Source: Opitutaceae bacterium (lineage in GTDB: Bacteria; Verrucomicrobiota; Verrucomicrobiia; Opitutales; Opitutaceae). Taken from it: a stretch of 5,193 nucleotides of DNA. The notes under the pieces were generated by a model that was not told where the DNA came from, made no database searches, and saw only the letters and a list, made by a program, of their open reading frames with translations. Of the stretch, positions 1 to 5,193 are shown one piece after another (the first letter of the stretch is position 1; each line of letters opens with the position of its first letter). The position numbers were made by a program, and so were the translations under genes. The stretch is from positions 1 through 5,193 of the forward strand of contig JAPOIC010000166.1 in assembly GCA_029979145.1 (NCBI GenBank). Direction: 5' to 3'.

Positions 1-236
1 CCACCGTCGCCCGCTTCACCCCCACGCCGGAAGGGAACTGGACCGCCACGCCCCTGCAGGACGACAAAGCTGCCTCCGCCGGTAGCATTGCCGTGACCGC
101 GCCACCCGCCCTCTCGGGCATCACCCGACTCCGCCTGCCCGTCGATCGCGCACGCTTGCCGGACCCGGATATCCTCGAAGTCGTGCTGCTGAATCGCGAC
201 GGGCGCAAACTCGACGCCCTGCTCTTCGACAAGTGA
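1..236 (+). CDS. C-terminal fragment of an unrecognised protein (5' end outside window)
   Basis: An open frame enters from the left edge (first full codon at position 3) and ends at a TGA at 234-236, giving the last 77 residues of a protein. The visible part is soluble-looking, rich in Pro, Thr and Ala at first, then a more regular stretch (SGITRLRLPVD, then DILEVVLLNRDGRKLDALLFDK-like alternating hydrophobic and charged residues) that suggests a small beta-rich C-terminal domain. There is no membrane segment, signal or catalytic motif in this part, so I do not assign a function. Third codon positions are strongly G/C, as in the neighbouring genes, which supports real coding. It converges on the methyltransferase gene with only 6 bases between the two stop codons. 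It could be the tail of a glycosyltransferase or other envelope protein of the same locus, but that is only inferred from context. Confidence 0.7.
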   Translation, partial: TVARFTPTPEGNWTATPLQDDKAASAGSIAVTAPPALSGITRLRLPVDRARLPDPDILEVVLLNRDGRKLDALLFDK

Positions 237-242
237 CGCCGC

Positions 243-977
243 TCAACGGCGCCGCGCCACGAGCACAAGGCTCAGGCCAAACGGAAACGGCACGCGCCAG
301 AACGCGAGGCTCACAAAGAGCCAGCGCAGCAGACCGTTCAGCCCTGCCGGCGGAATCTTGTCCTCCATGCGTCCGGTCGTGTCGCCCGCCGGCCGCTGCC
401 GCCGCAGCTTCCGCAGCACCCACGCGACGGGAAACGCCACGATGTTGGTGTAGTTGACGTAGACGAGGTCCCACTGTTCCGCCGGGAATATTGCCTTCAA
501 TCCCGGCCGTGCGTAACGGCGGAAATGGTGCAGCGACACATCCCAGTCGCTCCACAGCGCCATCGACGCCGGCACGGTCACGACCGCCACCCCGCCGGGT
601 TTCAACAGCCGGTGAAACCCGCGCACCGCCGCGGCGTCGTGCTCAATGTGCTCAAGGACGTCGAGCGCGGTGAGGTAGTCGACCGATTGATCCGGCAACG
701 GCACGTCACCGCCGGTCAGCGCGATTACCTGCTCCAGGGAAAACTTCTCCCGCAACAGTTCCAGCGACTCCTCGTGGTCATCAAGCACGAGCACGCGGCA
801 GTCCTGCTGCATGTCCTGCGCGAACCGGCCCGTGCCTGCGCCGCAGTCGAGCAACACGTCGTCTTTTTTCGGCGGACCCGCTCGACGCAGCCAGCGCCGC
901 ACCAGCTCGCGTTTGCCGGCGTAATACCAGTGGCGTTCCTCCACGCGGGCGAGATTGGCGTATTCGGCGGCGTCCAT
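243..977 (-). CDS. Class I SAM-dependent methyltransferase
   Basis: This encodes a 244-residue protein with the Rossmann-type methyltransferase core. Motif I is LLDCGAGTGRF (residues 42-52), the SAM-ribose-binding acidic end of strand 2 is LVLDDHEES (63-71), motif IV is ALDVLEHIEHD (104-114), and the post-core helix and strand carry LKPGGVAVVTVPAS (125-138). The WSDWDVSLHHFRRY segment (142-155) is typical of the Methyltransf_11/23-like proteins found in polysaccharide and lipid-glycan loci. It matches the family length. The C-terminus adds a Lys/Arg-rich linker and a hydrophobic segment (about 217-241) ending in ARRR, which suggests membrane association. The substrate is unknown; a methyl acceptor on a glycan or lipid-linked sugar is inferred from the neighbouring glycosyltransferases. 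The ATG at 975-977 is chosen because the MDAAEYANLARVEERHWYY start fits the family's usual N-terminus; no convincing Shine-Dalgarno sequence precedes it. The gene is divergent from the truncated GT39 gene, only 21 bases away. Confidence 0.9.
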   Translation of the reverse strand: MDAAEYANLARVEERHWYYAGKRELVRRWLRRAGPPKKDDVLLDCGAGTGRFAQDMQQDCRVLVLDDHEESLELLREKFSLEQVIALTGGDVPLPDQSVDYLTALDVLEHIEHDAAAVRGFHRLLKPGGVAVVTVPASMALWSDWDVSLHHFRRYARPGLKAIFPAEQWDLVYVNYTNIVAFPVAWVLRKLRRQRPAGDTTGRMEDKIPPAGLNGLLRWLFVSLAFWRVPFPFGLSLVLVARRR

Positions 978-998
978 GGTCGAGTGTGTTGACGAACC

Positions 999-1440
999 AT
1001 GCGCCGACGGGAAAGGCTGTCCACGTCAATGTTGCTCCTGCGACGCCTCGCCCCGCCGTGCCTGCTGGTCCTCTTCGCGTGGATGGCGCTGGGCGCCTCG
1101 ACCCGGATCGGCGTGACCTTCGACGAGCCCGCGCACCTGACGGCCGGCTGGCAGTATTGGGTGCACGACGACTACCGGTTTCAGCCGGAAAACGGCAATC
1201 TCCCGCAACGCCTCGCCGCCCTGCCGTTGATGCTATCCGGCACGGATCCGAAGGAGGAGAACTCGACCGCCAGTGCCACTGCCGACGTCTGGTGGTATGG
1301 CCGCGAACTCTTTTTCCGCTCCGGCCACGACCCCGATAATCTGCTCTTCGCCGGCCGGGCCATGATCACGCTGCTGGGCGTGGCGCTACTGATTGCGATC
1401 TGGCGCTGGTCGCGCGGCCTGCACGGAAGCACCGGCGGGG
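999..1440 (+). pseudogene. GT39/ArnT-like glycosyltransferase, N-terminal fragment truncated at a junction
   Basis: The first ~147 residues look like the N-terminus of a GT-C membrane glycosyltransferase (PMT/ArnT-like, using a polyprenyl-phosphate sugar donor). Membrane segment 1 covers about residues 17-34. The first periplasmic loop follows, with the expected acidic pair in TFDEPAHLTAGWQYW (DE at 42-43) and the PENGNLPQRLAALPL loop (63-77). A second membrane segment at about 120-137 ends in WRWSRGLHGSTGG. Family members usually run to about 500 residues or more with ten or so membrane segments. Here homology stops near 1437-1448, and the frame then runs on to a TGA at 1956-1958 through the antisense of the gene at 1386-3206, giving a Arg/Gln/His-rich meaningless tail. 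The fragment therefore lacks most of the enzyme and is unlikely to be active. The start could be the ATG at 999 or the in-frame ATG at 1029, which begins MLLLRRLAPP and is preceded by a weak purine stretch (GGGAAAGG, 1009-1016). The truncation may be biological or an assembly artefact. Confidence 0.8.
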
Positions 1441-3206
1441 GGCGCCGGATTGATGCGCACCAGCCGGCTGATGCGCGTGATCGAGGTGCCGAAGCGTCGC
1501 TCGCGTATCGGCTCCAGCACGAAGGTGTCCGGCAGCCGATCCTCGGGATCCAATTGATAATTTCCCTCGGCGCCACTCGGCCGGAATTTCTGCGTCACCC
1601 ACACTTCCTCGAACGTGTGCTGATCGAGGTGGAACTGCAACGCCTCGCCCCGCATCCGTGCCCGCACGACCTGAATCGAGGGAATCTGATGGTTGAGCCA
1701 GATGAGCGCCGACTTGTTCGTGATGACGAGGCGGGATTCCGGCGACAGGCGCTGCACGGTGTCGACTTCCCAAGCGATTTCCGTGGCCTGCAAGTTCATC
1801 GCCCAAAACGACGCATTGGCGCGCAGGCCAGAGGTCAGGTAGGCCAGCAGCGCCCCGGCGATCGCCCACTTCGCCGCGGTAGGGCGCCACTCCGGCCGCA
1901 CCAGCCCGCAACACCACGCGATGGCCAGCGTGAGCAAGGCACAGAACGGCAGGCTTAGGCGCGACACGATCGGATCGTCCAGCCCGCCCCAGTAGTAGAA
2001 CATCAGCAGCCCCAGGTTGGCCGCAATCGCCGCTCCAAAAATGACCACCGCCACGTGGGTGGCCGACGCCATGCGCCAGCGTTTCAAACTCCGCAGCGCG
2101 GCCACGCCCGCGACCAGCAACGCGGGAAACCCCGCCAACGTAAGCCACCAGGAGTTAAGGTAGCGGCCGGAGACACTGGTGAAGAAGGTCCACGCATGCC
2201 CGAGGTTGTTGGCAAAATAGTCCGGACCGAAGCGCGCGCTCTCGCCTTCGCGCAACTCCCACAAGATCGGGGTGCCGCTCAGGTAGGTGTTGTGCAGCGC
2301 GTAGGGAATCAGCAGCGCCGGCGCCAGCACCGCCGCCGCCGGGAGGATCAACCGGCCGGCGCGGCGCCAGCCTTCGAGCACCACCACCGCCGCAGGCAAC
2401 ACGTAGAGCCCGGACTCGTAGCGCGACTGCGCGAGGAGCACGGTGCCAAGGATCAGCAAAATCAAGCGCGGCTCATCGGGCGCGGCGAGGTAGCGGCACG
2501 CGAGCAGCATGACGAGGAGCAGCATGGCAAGGTTGAGCATCTCCATGCCGGAGCCGGTGGCGTTGTGCGCGAGCAGCGCAAACGCCCCGAGCCCGCACAC
2601 GGCCGCAAGCGCGGCGCGATGCGACGCCACCCGGCGCGCGAGCACGTAGAGCAGCGCAAGAATCACCGGCATCAGCGCCGTGTTCAGCGCAAACATGTTG
2701 GCCTCGCGGTAACCCGTCAGATCGTGCAGCAGCGACACGACAAACGCGAAGAAGAAGGGACGCTTGTCGAGGTAGTGCTGGAACGTGGAGAACACGCCGT
2801 CGACCTCGTAGCCGCGCACGATGGCGCCGACTTCCCGCGCCTCATGCAGGCACCACGCGGTGGATTGCAGCACGAATTCGTCGAACAAGACTTTGTAGGT
2901 GTAAGGCACGGTCAAAACCGCCACGAGCGTCAGCCCGCCGATCGCCGCCGCCAATTCCCAGCGATCGCGCCGGGTGGTGGCCGGCAGGTCATGCCGCCAG
3001 TCGCGCGCGGATCGCACCGCCGCCACCACCGCCCACGCCACCGTGAACACCATGGTGTAATAGCCATAGGTCTGGACCCACATGCGCGCCTGTTCGACGG
3101 TGGGAACGAGAAACCCAAAGGCCACCGCCACCAGCGCCGTCACGCCGAACAGCACGAGCCGCAAGGGACCCGTCCGCGGGGCAACGAAGTCCGGGGCGGG
3201 ATTCAT
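1386..3206 (-). CDS. Polytopic membrane protein, GT-C/GT39-like glycosyltransferase (second of tandem paralogs)
   Basis: This encodes 606 residues with about 11-12 hydrophobic segments (for example 16-34, 44-64, 84-103, 173-190, 196-213, 222-237, 285-302, 355-372, 383-403 and 445-459) and a soluble C-terminal part from about 462. After the third segment comes an acidic pair, KVLFDEFVLQST (DE at 109-110), placed as in GT-C enzymes that use lipid-phosphate sugars. It shares LDKRPFFF (146-153), HDLTGYR (161-167), LLAQSRYES (257-265) and NNLGHA (333-338) with the upstream gene, so the two are paralogs. The ATG at 3204-3206 is preferred: it lies one base after the TGA of the upstream gene (TGAAATG), which suggests termination-reinitiation coupling. 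In-frame codons further upstream only read low-complexity antisense of the neighbour. Conserved sequence ends at about TRISRLVRINP (577-587). The last ~18 residues to the TAG at 1386-1388 are antisense of the truncated GT39 gene, so the native C-terminus is probably altered. The substrate is unknown. Confidence 0.8.
   Translation of the reverse strand: MNPAPDFVAPRTGPLRLVLFGVTALVAVAFGFLVPTVEQARMWVQTYGYYTMVFTVAWAVVAAVRSARDWRHDLPATTRRDRWELAAAIGGLTLVAVLTVPYTYKVLFDEFVLQSTAWCLHEAREVGAIVRGYEVDGVFSTFQHYLDKRPFFFAFVVSLLHDLTGYREANMFALNTALMPVILALLYVLARRVASHRAALAAVCGLGAFALLAHNATGSGMEMLNLAMLLLVMLLACRYLAAPDEPRLILLILGTVLLAQSRYESGLYVLPAAVVVLEGWRRAGRLILPAAAVLAPALLIPYALHNTYLSGTPILWELREGESARFGPDYFANNLGHAWTFFTSVSGRYLNSWWLTLAGFPALLVAGVAALRSLKRWRMASATHVAVVIFGAAIAANLGLLMFYYWGGLDDPIVSRLSLPFCALLTLAIAWCCGLVRPEWRPTAAKWAIAGALLAYLTSGLRANASFWAMNLQATEIAWEVDTVQRLSPESRLVITNKSALIWLNHQIPSIQVVRARMRGEALQFHLDQHTFEEVWVTQKFRPSGAEGNYQLDPEDRLPDTFVLEPIRERRFGTSITRISRLVRINPAPPAGASVQAARPAPDRNQ
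1432..1448. repeat. Short inverted repeat with G6 run at the gene-gene junction
   Basis: Arms CCGGCG (1432-1437) and CGCCGG (1443-1448) are perfect reverse complements around a five-G loop, the run of six Gs being 1437-1442. The element sits exactly where homology changes from the + strand GT39 fragment to the antisense of the downstream end of the minus-strand glycosyltransferase gene. There is no U tract on either strand, so it is not a standard intrinsic terminator. A six-base GC palindrome may occur by chance in DNA this GC-rich. Its placement is what makes it worth recording, since such a fold-back or homopolymer spot can host either a rearrangement or an assembly join. Confidence 0.5.
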
Positions 3207-3207
3207 T

Positions 3208-5076
3208 TCAGGGCAACTGCTTGAACCAGTTCTCGAGGTAGGCCGCTTTCGCCTGCTCCACCTGCTCCGGCGTGCGGGTCTCGGCCGGTGTCGCGGACAC
3301 GAACCCGGGGTCGGCGGTCTCCGTGCCGTCATCGGTCGTGATCGCGGTGATCCGGCTGATGCGGCCGAGCCGCAGGGAGGCAAGACGGGTTTCCCACACG
3401 GGCTCCAGTTTGAAGCCGGGCCCAAGGTCGTCGGCCGGATCCAGCGTCAACGCACCGGTCTCGTCGTCCACCTGATAACGCTGAAACGCATACATCCCCG
3501 AAAAACTGTGGTTGCGCAGGTGCCAGGCGAGGCCCTCCTTCCGCAGCTGCGCCTGCTTCACCGGCGTGGCGGGGATGCGCTGCGTGATCCAGAAAATCGA
3601 GTCCTGATCGACGAACAAAAACGCCTTCTCCGGATGATGCGCGATGAACTCCTGGCGCCACGCCATCTCGACGCCGGGGAGGTATTCCTTCTCGTAGGCG
3701 CGCTTGGCCATCACCGGCAGGCCCTGCACCAGCAGCGCGAGCACCGTCACGCCCGCCGCCGCGAGCCATTTGCTCGGCCAGCGCACCCAACGCGCCAGCA
3801 CGAGAATCACGGCCACCGCCATCAGGAGATGCAGCGGAAGGCTGAGCCGGCGAATCACCGGGTGATCAAACTGGCCCCAAAAATACACCATGTAGAGCGA
3901 GTTGAGCGCCAACAGGCCGAGGCCCAAGGCCACGACCGCCGCATCCGCCGGCCGGCGCTGATTGGCGTCGCGCAAAACCCGCGTGATCCAAAGCCCAAAC
4001 AAGGGGAGCGCCACGAGGCCCGCCGCCGCGAACCACGGCGAGTTGGGTTGAAAGCCCGAGGTATCGAAGAAAAACGCCAGCGCGTGGCCGAGATTGTCTG
4101 GCAGGTAGTGCAACGCAAAGGGCGCCGTCGCCCCGCCCCCCTGCCCGGCCAGTTCCCACAGGCTGTCATCGGTGGCAAAGCGGCGGTTTTGCAGCACATA
4201 GGGCAACAACAGCAGCGGCGTGAGCCACAGCGTGGCGGGAAACAGCGCCCGCCCCGCGCGGTGCCAGCCCCATAACACCAAACCCGCCACCGGCAGGATC
4301 ATCAGCGCGGATTCATAACGGGTCTGCGCCAGCAGCACAGTGGTCAGGATCAGCGCTTCGGCACCGGGTTCGTCCGGTTTTTCCGCATAGCGCAGCCCCA
4401 GCCAGAACACCGCGGCGAGCATCGTGAGGTTCAACAAGTCGAACCCCCCGCCCGCGGCCTGCTGCGCCATCAGTGGCAGGCCCGCAAACAAGAGCACGCC
4501 CAATGCACCCGCCCACGGGTGGCCGCCCAGCTTGCGACCAACGAGGTAAACCAACGCGAGAAACCCGGCGCTCAGGACCAGGTTGACGTAAAATGGATTG
4601 GTCGGCCGGTAGCCGGTCAGGTCGTGCACAAGGCCGACCACGAAGGGGAAAAAGAACGGACGCTTGTCCAAGACGCTTTGCAGCACCTGAAACGGCCCCT
4701 GCACATCCGTCGCGCGGATCGGGTAGGTCGGCTCCCGCGTGTAATGCAGGTTCATCGAGGTGCCGAGGAGCAGGACCTCGTCGGAGAGGATCTTGAATCC
4801 GCGTTCCTCGTGCGCCTGCCAGAAACCCGCCACGGCCAGCACCAGCACGACCGCCCAGGCATCCGTCCGGTCCGGCCGCCACTCGGTCCAGGCCGACCGG
4901 GCCACCCGCCAGACCGCGCGCACCGCCAGCAAAAAGGCGGCCAGCATCACCCAATACCCGCCTCTGACGACCCAGTGAAAAGCAGTGTCGGTCGGGACAA
5001 CCCAGCGCCCCACGGCCCACGCCACCACTCCCAAAAGGCCCAGCAGCCAGAGTCGTCGGTCTTTAAGCAAAGTCAT
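3208..5076 (-). CDS. Polytopic membrane protein, GT-C/GT39-like glycosyltransferase (first of tandem paralogs)
   Basis: This encodes 622 residues with a positively charged cytoplasmic start (MTLLKDRRLW) and about 12 hydrophobic segments (for example 9-27, 38-56, 73-87, 163-180, 187-205, 214-229, 257-272, 279-296, 346-365, 377-397, 410-428 and 437-453). The loop after segment 3 holds FKILSDEVLLLGTS (DE at 99-100), in the position of the GT-C acidic motif. Further landmarks shared with the downstream paralog are LDKRPFFF (136-143), HDLTGYR (151-157), LLAQTRYES (248-256), LWEL (306-309) and DNLGHA (327-332). A soluble, probably periplasmic C-terminal domain covers about 455-622 and ends in a charged helix-like EQAKAAYLENWFKQLP. 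The family is inferred from topology and motif placement, so the confidence is in a GT-C-type membrane enzyme and not in a substrate. The start ATG (5074-5076) lies only 13 bases downstream of an intrinsic terminator and has no visible Shine-Dalgarno sequence. The TGA overlaps closely with the next start (one-base gap), so the two are probably one operon. Confidence 0.82.
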   Translation of the reverse strand: MTLLKDRRLWLLGLLGVVAWAVGRWVVPTDTAFHWVVRGGYWVMLAAFLLAVRAVWRVARSAWTEWRPDRTDAWAVVLVLAVAGFWQAHEERGFKILSDEVLLLGTSMNLHYTREPTYPIRATDVQGPFQVLQSVLDKRPFFFPFVVGLVHDLTGYRPTNPFYVNLVLSAGFLALVYLVGRKLGGHPWAGALGVLLFAGLPLMAQQAAGGGFDLLNLTMLAAVFWLGLRYAEKPDEPGAEALILTTVLLAQTRYESALMILPVAGLVLWGWHRAGRALFPATLWLTPLLLLPYVLQNRRFATDDSLWELAGQGGGATAPFALHYLPDNLGHALAFFFDTSGFQPNSPWFAAAGLVALPLFGLWITRVLRDANQRRPADAAVVALGLGLLALNSLYMVYFWGQFDHPVIRRLSLPLHLLMAVAVILVLARWVRWPSKWLAAAGVTVLALLVQGLPVMAKRAYEKEYLPGVEMAWRQEFIAHHPEKAFLFVDQDSIFWITQRIPATPVKQAQLRKEGLAWHLRNHSFSGMYAFQRYQVDDETGALTLDPADDLGPGFKLEPVWETRLASLRLGRISRITAITTDDGTETADPGFVSATPAETRTPEQVEQAKAAYLENWFKQLP

Positions 5077-5089
5077 GCGCGCAGGGATG

Positions 5090-5120
5090 AAAAAAGCCGC
5101 CCATTTCCATGGACGGCTTT
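5090..5120 (-). terminator. Rho-independent terminator after the upstream minus-strand gene
   Basis: Read on the minus strand, AAAGCCGTCCAT (5120-5109) and ATGGGCGGCTTT (5104-5093) form a 12-base-pair stem with one U·G wobble and a GGAA tetraloop (5108-5105). The run of six Ts (5095-5090) begins inside the 3' arm and continues three bases past it. This is the full form of an intrinsic terminator. It lies 26 bases after the TAA of the gene at 5147-5193 and just before the ATG of the next gene, so it should separate the two transcripts or attenuate read-through into the glycosyltransferase pair. Confidence 0.9.
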
Positions 5121-5146
5121 CAAGCTAAAGGTAAGCGAAATCAGGC

Positions 5147-5193
5147 TTAGTTGCTGTAGGTGATCGTGCGGGCGCCCGCGACGCCGGAAGCCG
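5147..5193 (-). CDS. C-terminal end of an unidentified protein (5' part outside window)
   Basis: Only the last 14 codons and a TAA (5147-5149) are visible on the minus strand, reading ASGVAGARTITYSN. The frame choice is supported by the strong terminator 26 bases downstream on the same strand, which needs a gene ending here. The Thr/Tyr-rich small-residue tail would fit a secreted or pilin-like protein, but 14 residues cannot support a function. It is upstream of, and in the same orientation as, the tandem glycosyltransferase genes, yet appears to be a separate transcription unit. Confidence 0.6.
   Translation of the reverse strand, partial: ASGVAGARTITYSN

Noticed and set aside
237..251. 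Hairpin CGCCG-CTCAA-CGGCG between the convergent stops, as a bidirectional terminator
   Set aside because: The stem is only five base pairs with no U tract on either strand, and it runs into the methyltransferase coding end; chance occurrence is likely in GC-rich DNA.
525..992. + strand open frame opposite the methyltransferase
   Set aside because: The minus strand reads all methyltransferase motifs in order; the + frame is Arg/His/Gln-rich with no motif.
989..1017. TTGACG (989-994) as a -35 box for the + strand GT39 gene
   Set aside because: No acceptable -10 hexamer lies 16-18 bases downstream, so a promoter is not supported.
1441..1958. C-terminal 172 codons of the run-on + strand GT39 frame as a genuine protein domain
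   Set aside because: The stretch is exactly antisense to a conserved part of the minus-strand glycosyltransferase and has no hydrophobic segments, which a GT39 enzyme should have here.
2055..3224. Long + strand open frame (389 codons) opposite the downstream glycosyltransferase gene
   Set aside because: Its composition (Arg, His, Gln, Gly-rich with no hydrophobic core or motif) is that of an antisense shadow in GC-rich DNA, and the opposite strand holds a clear membrane protein with paralog support.
3207..3425. N-terminal extension (73 codons) of the downstream glycosyltransferase gene
   Set aside because: The extension overlaps the conserved C-terminus of the upstream gene in another frame and is Pro/Arg/Ser low-complexity; the ATG at 3206 sits right after the upstream stop and starts a normal membrane protein.
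3082..4275. Long + strand open frame (397 codons) opposite the upstream glycosyltransferase gene
   Set aside because: It has the same antisense composition and overlaps both minus-strand genes; no domain is recognisable.
1..5193. CRISPR array, tRNA/rRNA, insertion sequence or attachment site
   Set aside because: I saw no regularly spaced direct repeats, cloverleaf-like sequence, transposase motifs or terminal inverted repeats anywhere in the window.

Overview
The window is GC-rich, densely coding DNA with almost no intergenic space. It looks like part of a cell-envelope or surface-polysaccharide locus. The organism is probably a high-GC Gram-negative bacterium. A Verrucomicrobiota (Opitutales-like) source is my best guess, because the membrane glycosyltransferase fragment carries a PENGNLPQR-type loop that I associate with that group and the starts lack clear Shine-Dalgarno sequences. 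This placement is an impression from memory, not a proof.

Layout from left to right. Bases 1-236 (+) hold the last 77 codons of an unrecognised protein. It converges, across a 6-base gap, on a SAM-dependent methyltransferase (243-977, -). Twenty-one bases beyond the methyltransferase start, a divergent gene opens on the + strand (999). Its first ~147 residues are a clear GT39/ArnT-like N-terminus, but the homology stops abruptly near 1440. From that point the + strand is the antisense of a different gene. On the minus strand lie two tandem, paralogous polytopic membrane proteins of the GT-C type (3208-5076 first, then 1386-3206), separated by a single base and probably translationally coupled. 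Upstream of them are a strong intrinsic terminator (5090-5120) and the last 14 codons of another minus-strand gene (5147-5193).

Functionally, the two paralogs and the truncated + strand gene are all inferred to be lipid-carrier-dependent glycosyltransferases or close relatives, facing the periplasm. The methyltransferase could modify a glycan or lipid-linked intermediate of the same pathway. No substrate can be read from the sequence.

The most notable point is the breakpoint at about 1437-1448. A GT39 gene is cut off after its first two membrane segments and joined tail-on to the 3' end of an oppositely oriented gene, at a G6 run inside a small inverted repeat. This is either a real rearrangement (inversion or deletion) or a chimeric assembly join, and the sequence alone cannot decide between them. 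I saw no RNA genes, CRISPR array, insertion sequence or attachment site.
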